Source: Hymenoscyphus infarciens (Eukaryota; Ascomycota; Leotiomycetes; Helotiales; Helotiaceae). Taken from it: 64,000 nt of DNA. Positions 11,891 through 22,973 of the stretch are shown here, in pieces (position 1 is the first letter of the stretch; each line of letters begins with the position of its first letter). The DNA is taken from NCBI GenBank assembly GCA_001414345.1, contig LLCB01000004.1, positions 62,001 to 126,000 on the forward strand. Reading direction: 5' to 3'. The notes below the pieces were generated by a model that worked only from the letters and a program-made list of their open reading frames with translations, did no database searches and was not told the origin of the DNA. The position numbers and the translations under genes were made by a program.

Positions 11891-13683
11891 CTCAGAGATT
11901 CGTTAACAAAACCAGCAGCGAAGTTCTAGGGTATGATTTATTTGATGGGGTGCTACTTCTCAACATGGCGAAGAAGAAGTGTAACCGAAAGGCTACTTAT
12001 CCAATTTGATTAATAACCAAATGTTTGTTCTCACTCGAGGCTACAAAGTCTTGAAGATGAGCGGTCACACCTGTCTTTACTACGAACGTCAATGCTTAAG
12101 AAATTATTCCTGTCACTTTTGCTGGAGGCTTGGAGATGTCTCTAGTCAAGCGTCAAGTTTTTATCGAATTCCACGGGTGTAGTTAAACTTCGCGACAGCA
12201 GTTTGACTTTCGATAGTACTTGGACTTATAGTGTAGTACAAAAATTCAGGTGATGTGAAGCCCGGATGACCGGCGGTTTGTGAATTAGAAGTGCGGAACT
12301 CTTAGGTTAGGTGCGTAATAGTTGGGGGAGAGCAAGTAGGTATAGTATTTACTCGTTGTTAGCATAGGTTCGTGGGGGAAAAAAGGAGAAGCATCATAAG
12401 AGGCGTTAAAGTAGATTTGCCTTACCGACGAGTAGCTTTTAAATAACTTACTTTTGCAAGTGACTGGAATTCACCTCGAGTCTTTGACGAAACTACTTTG
12501 ACTTATGCTTCGTTCTAAGTGATTTTGAAATCTTTTCTAGATAGTGAGTGATTAACACTTTATTCTCGAATTAAAAGTTATCACTTTTCCTCGTCTTAAG
12601 TTATTTCAAAAGATTGATAGCCGGAATCTCTTACGTATAAACTTGAGTATCTAGTGTAAGTAGAATAATACAAACTTTCGATGCATTATCAGACAAGATG
12701 AGAACAATTGCTAGTCGTAACTTCAATCATGTAAACTAATTATTTCCATTCAAATGGAACAATTTTGAAAATCAAACTCATCTGTGGAGTGAAATCTCAG
12801 TCATCATTCTTCTCCAGCCTTTCTTTTTCATGCCCACCTAGTAAACAAGTGACCTTTTTCTTCGCTGGAAACATGACTAGCGATTACAGTCAAGGGCGTG
12901 ACACTTCCGTGGTCTGGCATACTTTACAGATCGCAAGGTAAGACTGGTGGTAGTTGAGTGCAAGCGACCATCGCGCCGCTTGCCATCACCGCGGCCTCGC
13001 TTATCCAAATATCCCCCCAAAAAGATAACAAATCTCCAAGATGGCTTCCGCCGCCCCCAAAAAAAAGAAAAAAAAAAGAAGAGGGAACCAGGAAATTGTT
13101 CGCAGATGATCTCCCGTGGATGCCTGATGCCGAACCAACATCCCGTTGGAACCTCACTTGACAACGTCCACTCGCTGTTATTTCTTTCACTTGATTCGAG
13201 GATAACTTCTCTTATTTGAGGATATAAAGATATTTTGAATTTGTGGGTTGTTGTGGGCTGTGGCCCCACTTTTCACTTGATTGGTTGACAGGAGGTTCTT
13301 TGTTGATACCTTAGGCGGCGGGTGTCGCGACGAGGCAGCGCGACGGTATGACGCTGAGTGCGCGGTTACCAGGTTTAAAGACGAAGCTGCGCCTCGGGCT
13401 TAGGTGCTCTACTTGAGAGAAACAATAATTGTGTCTTTTTGATTGATACGGGATTCATACTTGGAAGAATTTCTCGCTAAAATTCTTAGGGAATATATTT
13501 TTGAATTCAGCGGACGAAAGACTCCGCAGCGCGCCAAATAGCCATCTCGACATTGCGGTTACTACGACGACATATTCAACGATTTCACACAAATCCATCG
13601 ATCTTGAAAACTGACGCGAGAAAAATCTTCATTTCACCTCCCTTCTCTAGTAAAATTTCAACAAAAAACACAAACAAACAGCC
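11890..13683. other. AT-rich intergenic stretch, nothing recognised
   Basis: Long AT-rich DNA with no convincing open frame. An A-run interrupted by G (13055-13081) and several weak direct repeats are visible. No RNA gene or mobile-element end was identified. Confidence 0.45.
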
Positions 13684-14125
13684 TCACTTATCCTCCTCTC
13701 TCCCTCCCTCTCCCTTCCCCTTCTTCTCGTTTCCATCAAATCCAAACCCACCCAACATTCCCCTAACCCCTTCAACCTTCCTCTCCCCCTCCCTCTCCGC
13801 CGCACTTCTCCTCGTCTTCCCAACAACAACCCTCATAATAACCCCCTCCTCCCCCTCAACCCCGTACTTCTCCTCCCAAGCCGCAACCCGCTTCTCCATC
13901 TTCTGAGCTTTAAGCTCAGCGCGCTTCTTCTTTCTGCCTTCTCGGCGCTCGGCGACTTTCTTCTCCTTATGCTAGAATATGTGCGTTAGTTGATGTCTGT
14001 GAAAAAGAGGGTTTTGAAGCTAAATTTTGGTAGAAGTGATGGGATGGTGTTTGGGTAGTGATTTACCATTGATTTTCCCAGTTCCAAGGCTCTTTTGCCA
14101 GGTCCTCTGCTTTCTTGGGGTCCAT
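13684..14125 (-). CDS. small Lys/Glu-rich conserved-looking protein (joint unresolved)
   Basis: Exon 1 (14125-14067) encodes MDPKKAEDLAKEPWNWENQ and ends at GTAAAT. The 95-base intron closes with a CTAAC branch and TTCTAG. The exon after it (13971-13684) reads HKEKKVAERREGRKKK, then MEKRVAAWEEKYG and a Gly/Glu/Lys-rich tail before its stop. The acidic/basic composition and the tryptophan pair look like a genuine small charged helical protein. With the obvious donor and acceptor, exon 1 ends in phase 2 while the good exon 2 frame needs phase 0, so the simple joint is out of frame by one base. A micro-exon, a sequence error or a real frameshift are all possible. No function is assigned. Confidence 0.45.
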
Positions 14126-14129
14126 TGTG

Positions 14130-15359
14130 GCTAGTGAGTTTGGGGTGGTTGTGGCGGTGTGTGTGTTGGTGGTGAGTTTGGAGAGAAATCGAGGATGTTG
14201 GTGGTGGTGTTGAGGTGTCTTGGTTTCCTAGAGAGGAACAAAAATGGATAGGGGAGAAGGATGTATATTTCTTGACTATTGGACTGCGGGGATAAGCGAG
14301 CTCAAAGGTTCGCCAACATGACTGTGAGTATTGAATAGTGAGTACTGAGACTCACCTTCACCTAACTTGACATCATCATCTCATTTAGATATGAAACCAC
14401 TTATTTTCTCTGCTGTTTAGATAAAGAATTATTTTGAAAGGAGTTCCTCGAGACATTTACTCTCCAATGAATCTTTAATAATTTATTCTATCCTACTTAA
14501 CTGAGATACTGAATGTAGACGAATAAAGTTACACGGCTCGTTCACTCATTCTTCATCCAATATATCCTCGACTTTGAAATTTATCCCAGTTATCTCCCAG
14601 TATCGAATTCAGTCGAAAGAATCCCCGATAAGACTCCTTCTTACCTTCCCTACAAAGTTTCAGAAATCACATCACTCAAATCAACAACTCAAATATTCTA
14701 CACAGTTTCCATCCAACAAGCAAAGAATTGCGACTTTAATAACATCATATCCAAAATTCAAAAGTCATTTAAACAAAAGATCGATCGCCTTTGAAAATAA
14801 AAGTTAGAATGTAAGTTAGTTCCAAGTTCGACAGTAAATATCTTTTCAAAGGTAAACGTACTCGTTCATCGAAAAGTTCTTGAAGTGGAGCTATTGAATG
14901 ACAACTATTGAGCTTGAAAGCGGGCTTCCTCACGTCTATCGCTAAGCCCCTTGTGGAGGAATGCTTGATGCTGGGGTATACCATAGCTGCCTTTCTTGTC
15001 TCTTTTGTGGGGCTTGTGGAAAAGTTGACTGGAGTGAGTTACTTTTATTAGGGGTGGAGTAAAAGGGTTGGATAAGAGATGCGTTAAGTATTAGTGAATC
15101 TTTTGTTGAGAAGGCTTGTCGTTGCTGCTGGGCTTTGAAGTTGCGCTGAGGCTTGGAGAGGGGGGCTTTGTTCAGCTCAGCATTCGAAAGAGTGGCGAGG
15201 ATGTTCAAGTATCCTAGAGAGAAACCAGATGAGTTGTAGTGAATACCCCCATACTTTGTAAAGTAAATCATGTTGATTAAATTCAAGAGTGAACGAAGTG
15301 CCTTTTGGAGAAAAGAGTGATTTTCATCCACCCCCACCCAAAGCCAGAAAAAGCAAAGC
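14130..15359. other. intergenic and 3' flank of the quinone reductase gene
   Basis: 14130-14940 shows no gene. 14940-15359 lies directly downstream (minus strand) of the quinone reductase and probably holds its 3' untranslated region. An open frame at 14942-15391 overlaps the C-terminal extension in another frame and looks like chance. Confidence 0.4.
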
Positions 15360-15491
15360 TCATAGAATCGTACACTTAGCAGGCAACCCACAAGGTCCCT
15401 CCCTCTTCACATCCTTCCCCTCCCTATTCTTCAACTGACTATCCTCATTTTCCTTCTTCTCCACATTTTTACCATCGGAGCCATCTAGTCA
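15360..15491 (-). other. candidate stop-codon readthrough extension ending in CaaX box CTIL
   Basis: The UGA at 15491-15489 is followed at once by CUA G, the best-known high-readthrough context in animals and fungi. The same frame stays open for 42 codons: LDGSDGKNVEKK, a charged linker, then GPCGLPAKCTIL and a UGA stop at 15362-15360. C-T-I-L is a classic CaaX prenylation signal; Leu at the last position usually favours geranylgeranylation. A further cysteine lies six residues upstream. Readthrough would give a 246-residue form able to anchor on membranes beside the 203-residue soluble form. An alternative is removal of a 48-base in-frame segment (15532-15485, GTGAGA to CTAG), but it has no branch site at a workable distance. 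Confidence 0.65.
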
Positions 15492-16396
15492 CGCAAAGCT
15501 AACCTTGCTGATACTGTTTCCAAAGCTCTCACCCTGAATAGTAGCCAACTCCAACTCAAGCGCAGTAGGTTGTCTGGATCCATCCGAACCCGCGAAAGTT
15601 CCCGCTCCCCAAGGAGAGCCACCACGCACCTCAGTGAGGTTAGCGAGGATAGGGAAGGAGGTCTTGTATCCAAGGGGAACGTAGATGAAGCCGTGGTGGG
15701 CAAGGGTTGACATGGCGGAGATGACGGTGGATTCTTGGCCACCGCCTGGGGTGCCGGTTGAAACGAAGACGCCGGCGTATTTTCCCCAGTATGCTCCTGA
15801 TGCCCACTGGAAGAGAAATGTTAGTTTGGAATGTTGGAATAGAGCTGGGAGGGGGGAGGGAGTTGGGATTGTTCTGGTATGTTAGAAAGATTTAGGGGGA
15901 GATTTACCTGGCCTCCGGTGGTATCCCAGAATGTCTTCCATTGGGCTGGGAAGTTTCCATAACGGGTGGGGACGCCAAAGAGGAAGGCATCGTATTTCTC
16001 GAGGGTGGTGTTGACAGCGAGTGGGTAGTCCTTCTTTGGTGGTGCGTGCATCTATGGTCTTAATTAGTATGTTTCTAGGTAAATTGTGTATGCTAGGTGA
16101 GATGGGTTGAGTTTGATTGAGAGGTTGTTTGGAAGCGGGGTAAACTTGCCTTGGTGAGGACTTCCTCTGGGAGTGTCTCGGCGATTTGGTAGATGTCGGC
16201 ATCGATACCAGATTTTTTCAAGCCAGCCTTCTCGGCTTCAGCGAGCTGAGCAATGTGGCCGTACAAGGAGTACTGTGACATGTAATCAGCATTGAAAATC
16301 GTAAAATAATTGTCAAGTTGTGGTGATGGCAGTCGCGAAGAACGCGGGGTGATGGGGTAAAGCACTTACAAAGATGATAGCTACTTTGGGAGCCAT
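15489..16396 (-). CDS. flavodoxin-like NAD(P)H:quinone oxidoreductase (WrbA / Alt a 7 type)
   Basis: Four exons are inferred: 16396-16370, 16272-16150, 16051-15908 and 15806-15489, all joining in phase 0, for 203 residues. That is close to the usual length of this family. The protein opens MAPKVAIIF, the first flavodoxin strand, then [14 protein letters not shown], the FMN phosphate loop. Later come [36 protein letters not shown], the [12 protein letters not shown] loop and the tail [11 protein letters not shown]. This family reduces quinones by two electrons with FMN and NAD(P)H and limits redox cycling. Intron 2 is of the rare GC-AG class (AAG|GCAAGT). The stop is UGA in the context UGA CUA G, with an in-frame extension behind it (15360-15488) described separately. 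Identity is secure; gene naming is left open. Confidence 0.9.
16052..16149 (-). other. GC-AG intron
   Basis: Intron 2 of the quinone reductase starts GCAAGT after an exon ending AAG and finishes ATAG. The reading frame demands exactly this joint (EEVLTK|MHAPPKK, both sides matching the family). GC donors are a small minority class and normally show this strong AG|GCAAGT match. Confidence 0.85.
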
Positions 16397-18340
16397 TGTG
16401 AAGGAGTTGTTGGATGGAATTGGGAGGAAAAAAGTGACAATTGAGATTGTCTCGTGAAGTACTTGAGGATGGAAAAGGATGGAGGAGAATCGGAATTGAT
16501 TGAGATGGTGAGGAGGGGAAGTCTGTTATTTATTATTTCATTCTCGAACATTGCGTCGTACCCCTGTCATATCGGACAGCCCAGTCGCCCCGCGATTCAG
16601 ATGAAACTAGTGGATGACAATCTGTTAATAAGCACCTCGCTTTTCCTACCAACATCCCGTCAACACCAAGCTGCTGTTGGTGCATTCCCTTCTCATGATC
16701 TCGTAACCATCAGTCATATGTTGTTGAGGTGGAAAACACCCACTTGGGGGAGCTGTACCCCACCTGACTAGCTGGTTGTAGCAAATGGTGATTTGCATAG
16801 AACTGCAGATGTGGATTCCCGATCCCGATTTAAATCCCGTCCTATCAAAAACCGAGTATATTGCATCAGATACCCGGCTTAGTAAGTATGGGGATAACAT
16901 GATCGAATATGCACAACTCTATCTTTGTACGACGTGAGGCCAATAGGCTCTTTAGTACGAGCAAACAGGGTCAATTTATTGGCTGCGCATGAGAATTGTA
17001 GGGTGCTTCGATGATTGGGAGTTGGTAATGCAACCGTGTTATTACTCTCTGGAGCACCTCTCTAGAATCAGCTCCTGGTCCCTGGGTGAAAGGATGTGTT
17101 AGAAATAGTATGGTAATTGAGGTACGAGTTTTGCTGAATCATCATTTGAAGGGAAATATCCTCTCTTGATACAGTAACCTGTGGATAAATACCTGCTTGG
17201 CCTCCTTGTTTGAAGAATGATCGGTCGAACAACTATTCCCGACCGGTTTTTTATCGGTTTATACAGAACGAATCCGAGGAAGGCTCAGAATGAATCTCGA
17301 GAGGGGAACTGAGAAAGCTTCTTACATCCATCAAGACAGCATCCCGAAAAGCCGGGCATCGTGTTTTTCATCGAACTTCTTCGATTCTTTGAAATTCCGC
17401 CCCCAACCCACTGGAGGGGACCGTGACTGGCCAGGACCACGGTTTTAAAACCAACCAACGAATTTTCCCGTAACAAGCAAGCAAAACAAGAAAAGAATAA
17501 ATGCAAAGCAAAAGGTAGGTGGTACATATGAGAGGTTAAATGTGATACAATAGAGAAACGCAAAGACACGAACTGACTCCCGACAGCTTGTCCTTTTCGG
17601 CTTCTCAGCGCCCTCATGCTTTCACATGCAAGGGGCACGCCGAGTATGACATTACATGAAGATCACATCGTTTTGAAGACGAGATTGCCAGTGGAGGAAC
17701 TCCAGTTGGAAAAGAATATGAACTCGACCCAATCCAAGTCATCAGGCGGCTAATGAGTTGAATCGGAGCGTGCGTGATATCGGAGCGATAACCATCCCGA
17801 TTCTTTCCTGAAGTTGCCTGAAGTCCTGAAAACGACAAGAGTTCCAGCCTTTAGAAAAAGCGAACTCAAATGTAAGCGCGTAAGATGGGGTTGTTCTGGG
17901 AGACTAAAGTTCCATGTAAAATAGTGCCAACAATCACTTAACCTTTATCCAACATTCAAAAGGCCTGTTGATGAAGTTATCTTGACGAAACCAGAGGGCT
18001 GTGCACATAGCTCTTACTTTGATAGCCAGAGAATGGAGATAGAACTGCCAGTAGAAGACTTCAGAATTTCCAAGTACGACCGGGCCGTTAGCCTACAGCA
18101 TCAACTTCTACCCAAACGCAGTCAACCGTTGACTCGTTGACTCGGGAAATCATGTGGAAGAAGAGAAAGCTGAAGCGTAGTTTGGTGATTGTCCAAGTGG
18201 CGTTGATCTTTTTGTAATGTAGAGTATTTCTGCATAGTCTGTTCTGCTCACGACTGGCTCAGATATCCGTAAGTGAATATATTTTGGTGTTTCTGTGAAT
18301 TTTGTTGATTTTGTTCACAGCCGCGAGACGCCTACCCCTG
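16397..18340. other. long intergenic region, no gene recognised
   Basis: Between the divergently read quinone reductase and CRZ1. Short open frames near 16454-16900, 17285-17838 and 18351-18660 lack protein character. The left edge should contain the quinone reductase promoter. Confidence 0.45.
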
Positions 18341-18349
18341 TTATTTCAA

Positions 18350-19511
18350 GGTGCAGTCCAATCACCGCATCCGGTCTGCTCCAAAGAGATCCACCCTCAG
18401 CCTAGGGACAGCACCCTCGAGCACCCTCGAGCACCCTCAGATATCCCATGATTCCCATCTCATCTCCCTCAAGACCTTCAATACTCACCAACCCCTCTAC
18501 TCCCAAGACACCGTCAACCGAACATCTCCCTCTCCCCTCGTACCATCAACATCTCAACATCTCAACATCTCAACATCTCGGCGACCCGTCCAGCAGAAGC
18601 AGAATACACACAATTCCTCCCACCCATAGTTGGCCCCTCGACGTTCGCATTCGCGCATGAATATTAAGGATAGTCGCGAAACCGAATTCCGACCCCAAAA
18701 GCAGACACACCCTACTCGTACCCCAACAGGTAAGCGCAACTCTCTTCCCCAACCCCAAATCAGCCTCGCCAGACAATGCGATCGATGGCCTTTCACCATC
18801 AAAAAAAGACCTTTGAGATATCGAATCTCCCATATGCCATACCGCGACGGCGCCCAAATTCTCGTACGGTGCTGACTCTTTTCTGCTACTGTCTAGTCTA
18901 GAATTGATCGCCCCGGAGCTCTCATCTCCATCTCACCTACGCTGCCGTACGATAGCTGCACCGTCAACCGATCGCGACAGCCTCACCAACCCCCCCCCCC
19001 CCCCATTTCGTCCCACCAACATTTACTTCTTCTAGCGCCCACCCGACGAGCCTCATCGTATCGACGCACCCAAAGCTTCGCGGATACGTGAGGTGCACAT
19101 TGGCAGCAGGTGGAATTACGCAGCGACGATAAGAAGTGCTCCGAATTGCGGGGGATCTCTGGTTGCGACCGCACACCGCACACCGCACACCGCACGCCGC
19201 CTGCGCATTCTCGACCAGGGCCACCTCTCACCAACCACCACGAGAGAGCACCAACACGACACGACGTCAGGCACGTCCAGAGTTAGAAAAAAGAACAATC
19301 AGTATCAGCACTCTAAGGTCAAATAGAAGCACTTGAAACATCGTCTTTGGCAAATATCCCAACTTTTTACGACTTCTCATTGGTCCAAGTCGTGGGTCTC
19401 CCCTCGTTTTGCATAGCCTCAAAGGCTCAGCCACCCTGTGAGGCTGACTAGCAGTCCTTACCTAGAAAACTTGACGGTGTTCTAAGAATAATTCCAACAA
19501 CAAACTTGGAC
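18350..19511 (+). promoter_or_regulatory. probable CRZ1 promoter and long leader with small repeats
   Basis: A C/T- and CAC-rich stretch precedes CRZ1. It contains 3-4 copies of ACATCTCA-type repeats at 18549-18581, a 14-base C run at 18990-19003, and a CACACCG-type tandem repeat at 19171-19200. Several short ATG-initiated frames here (for example at 18658 and 18837) could act as upstream ORFs if transcribed. The transcription start cannot be fixed from sequence. Confidence 0.4.
19424..19448 (+). promoter_or_regulatory. paired GGCTGA elements resembling calcineurin-dependent response elements
   Basis: About 65 bases before the CRZ1 start, GGCTCAGCCACC (giving GGTGGCTGAGCC on the other strand) is followed by GAGGCTGAC. 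Fungal Crz1 binding sites centre on GNGGC(T/G) cores, so the two oppositely oriented cores could allow autoregulation. They may lie within the leader rather than the promoter. Motif similarity only. Confidence 0.25.
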
Positions 19512-21782
19512 ATGGATCAACAACGTGGAAGATCTCCCTCGGCGGGACATCAACAGAGTCATATAAGTCGACAGCACTCGCCTTCGCCGCAGTTTCAAGA
19601 TAGCAATGGATCAATTGGACTTGGACTTGCCTTAGATCCTGCCTTATCAAGCAACGCCAACCAAAACTTTCTGAATAGCAACTTCAATTCTTCCACCACT
19701 CTTCCATCTTATGAAAATAACGATTACCTGAATCAACAAAACTTGCAATTTTCACAAGCTGGAATGGGAGACGCCGGATACACTACCGCTCAAGACTTCA
19801 CGCCTCAATTCAAGCAAGAAGAACCATCCTCGGAATTTGGCCCACCAGAGCGAAGCTTTACCCAAGAGTTACTAAGTGCAAATAATCTCTCAAGTTTCAA
19901 CGAGGGTGACTTTTCTTTGTTTTCAACCCCTGGTCCAAGTGATCAATTTGAACAGCCTTTCTTTGCAAACGACCCATCTCAGCAAGGAAATTCTTCTGTC
20001 AATCTTCAAGAACTCGAGATGTCTTCTCCCCCAAATCACGCACCTACCCCGCCAAACATGCTTCAACCAGACTCTCGCTCTCCATCAGCACACCAATCAC
20101 CTTCATTCAACCAGGGTCAATTCCAACCATCTCCAGGTCATTCACGAAATGCTTCTTTGGGTCCAGAGAGTGCCGCTTTCCCACAAGCCCACAATCAGGG
20201 TGAATGGGGCATGATGGGAGCTCCCCAATTCACAACACATCGGAGAAGCCCGTCTGAATACTCGGACATCTCAGTTCATTCGACCAGTCATTCACCAAAT
20301 ATGGCACACCATGACTCCTTTGAAGGTGCCGATTCTCGCCACTCGCCCTCGCCAATGCAAAACCCTCAAGATAGCTTGTACCAGGAGGTTCTCGGTATTG
20401 GCAATTTCTCTTTAAACGACCCTCAACATGTACCAAGCCCACATCGAGGTTTAAGTCCTGCACACAGCCCTGCAATTTCACCAAGACTAGTTCCGCAGCA
20501 AATGCCAAACCCCAACAATAATTTTATGCTTGGACTGAATAATGAATTTAACCAGCAACAGAATAATATGTACGGGACTCAAAATGAATTCCCTCCAATG
20601 CAGCATGGCAACGGTGGTTCTATCGATATGGGACAGGCACCACTGATGGCCCCTCCCGAAATCAACGTCGAATTTGCCCCAGCATCACGTCAAAATAGTT
20701 TTGAGCCTCCTAAGCCATCTGTTGATCTAGATGCATTAACACCGCCAGATAGAGGTATGTCGCTTGGAGAGTTTTTCCTTGATTCTTTCTGACTAAAAAA
20801 AGTAGGTCGGCGTCGTCGTGCTGTATCAGATACCGGTTATCAAGCTTCCTCGGGTGGTCCAGGAATCCAACGTCAACACTCACCAGGATTGTCACCAAGC
20901 CTCAACCAAGGTCTCGCGCCTCAATCGCTTGAAACACACCGATCATTATCGCCAAACGACAGATCTGGAGCCAGCTCGCCAAGCAGGCGTCGTCAATCAA
21001 CATCCTCGCTTCCAAATCGTGACTACATCCTTGGTCTTGCAGATCCCGAGTATCAAGCACAGACTCCCGATAGTAACGCAAAGCGTGTACAAAAGCATCC
21101 TGCCACTTTCCAATGTAACCTTTGCCCCAAGCGATTTACCCGAGCTTACAACCTTCGGTCTCATCTGCGTACTCACACTGATGAGCGTCCATTCGTTTGT
21201 ACTGTTTGTGGAAAAGCCTTTGCACGACAGCACGATCGGAAACGACACGAAGGTCTTCACTCGGGAGAGAAGAAATTCGTTTGCAAGGGTGAACTCAAGC
21301 AAGGTGGTCAATGGGGATGTGGTCGAAGATTCGCTCGTGCAGATGCATTAGGACGTCATTTCCGCTCAGAAGCCGGTCGGATTTGTATAAAACCTTTGTT
21401 GGACGAAGAAGCAATCGAGCGTCAACGACTATGGCAGGAGCAAAGAATGCAACACAATATGCAGCAGCCAATTCCAGTCGATGCCAATGGATTCCCTATG
21501 GACGCCAGCGGAAATTACACTCTTCCAGCAGCATTGCTCGCTCAATACCCCGCTCTTGCAAATCTGAGTTGGACTGATATGCCGGCTGGAGAGGTTAGTA
21601 TTGATGATGATCCTAGTGGAAGATCTAGTTTTGATGCTAGTGGCTCTGAGTACTACGAAGAGGGAGATGAGGGCGGTTATGTCTCGAGTGGTCCTGGACC
21701 GCAGCAGGGATATCATCAACAACAGGGCCAACAGATGACGGATGGTTATAATGGATATTCGAGTGATATCGGTGCACGATAG
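19512..21782 (+). CDS. CRZ1: calcineurin-responsive C2H2 zinc finger transcription factor Crz1
   Basis: Two exons, 19512-20754 and 20806-21782, give 739 residues; the 51-base intron has GTATGT and AGTAG, joining as G|GT. The first in-frame ATG is 19512 ([12 protein letters not shown]). The N-terminal two thirds are Gln/Asn/Ser/Pro-rich, typical of Crz1 transactivation and phospho-regulatory regions, with many SP and HSP motifs. A PxIxIT-like calcineurin docking candidate, PEINVE, sits near residue 382. The DNA-binding region starts near residue 516: finger 1 [10 protein letters not shown], finger 2 [10 protein letters not shown], then an atypical third finger with widely spaced cysteines ([13 protein letters not shown]) and [10 protein letters not shown], the Crz1 hallmark. 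In fungi, calcineurin dephosphorylates Crz1 under Ca2+ or cell-wall stress and it moves to the nucleus to activate ion-homeostasis and wall genes. Identity is high confidence. Confidence 0.92.
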
Positions 21783-22970
21783 GACATTTATTTGTTGTTG
21801 GGCTGGTTTTTTCAGGAAGATAATTAGACTTTGGGTGGGAGTTTTGTTTTTTTTTTTCTCTTTTGATTTTTTTCATGATGGATGATGATGTGAAGGGAAT
21901 GATTTTGATGGCTTTGCTTTCTTCTTGACGTACAGTACGTATCATTGGGCGCGCACTTAGATACCACCACGACCTTTTTTTTTGCGGTTTCTTGCTTTTT
22001 ACTTCATGACCGGGGGGAGATGGGTGGCTTGAGCATTGTCTGGAAAATATTTGGAAACTTTTGAAGGGATGGATGAGATTTGAGATTTGAGATGAAGGAG
22101 AGATGAGATGAAGGAGAGATGAGATGAAGGAGAGATGAGATGGTGGCGGAGAGCAGAGAGCAGAACTGTGGGTGACGGGCGGCCGTTTATTTAGACTGTA
22201 GGTTATACACTTTTTGGTGAAATGAAAGCATAAACACAGCATGGTATCTTGATGCGGTTTTCGTGCTTGAAATTATGCTTGTGGTGTTTTGATGTGTTGG
22301 GGGACATGACCTGGTTGCAGCAACTCGTGATCGTAGTAGACTTCTCTAGGGGATGCTCTCTTGTTCTAATGTTTTGAGGTGATTGAATTGCTTGAGTGAT
22401 TTTACGGAGTTGATGATCAGTGGATAATGTTAGTATGGTAGACTATGGCCAAATCGTCATATGGTAGCTAGACGATGGCGTCTGCCTTGGGGGGGACCTC
22501 TTTGTCTGGCTGAGGGACGGGTGACATATAGGAAGTTGAGAGGCTGGGGCTTTTTGTGAATAGTATATTTACCGTGCGCGAGGTGTCCCCTCAGACGTTC
22601 AGAGGCAACGTGTACTAAGCATGGGACCTCTTGAGGCTCAATTACTTGGCGCCTATAAACATGGACGGTACAAACTACGGAAATCATTCGTTTATATGTA
22701 CCCGCTGCTATGTTTTGGTCGACTTCCCATCTCCTAATCTCCGTCTACAAATTCTCGATAACTCTCTATAACTTTCCATAACTCCCGTCACTCCTAGGAG
22801 CCACCTCAAGGTCATCCTCCGCTTCGATCTCTCATGATGATAACAACATTCTTCCCTTCGCTCTCGTTTGACTCTCTTATCAACCCTGCCCCCCAAGTCA
22901 CATACCTCCCTCTCGAGACAGCAAAGAAAAAAAACCATGCGGCCTTTGGTAATCCCGACAAATATTACTC
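21783..22970. other. CRZ1 trailer and intergenic
   Basis: T-rich 3' flank of CRZ1 followed by unremarkable DNA. It includes the short tandem repeat at 22091-22142, listed separately. No gene is recognised. Confidence 0.5.
22091..22142 (+). repeat. 16-bp tandem repeat, about 3 copies
   Basis: Three head-to-tail copies of GATGAAGGAGAGATGA plus a partial fourth (GATGG) lie in the 3' flank of CRZ1. The copies are identical, so the array is young or actively slipping. Confidence 0.85.
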
Positions 22971-22973
22971 CAA

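Noticed and set aside
15485..15532. 48-base intron removing the quinone reductase stop
   Set aside because: Donor GTGAGA and acceptor CTAG exist and the length keeps frame, but there is no branch site at a workable distance; kept only as a rival to readthrough.
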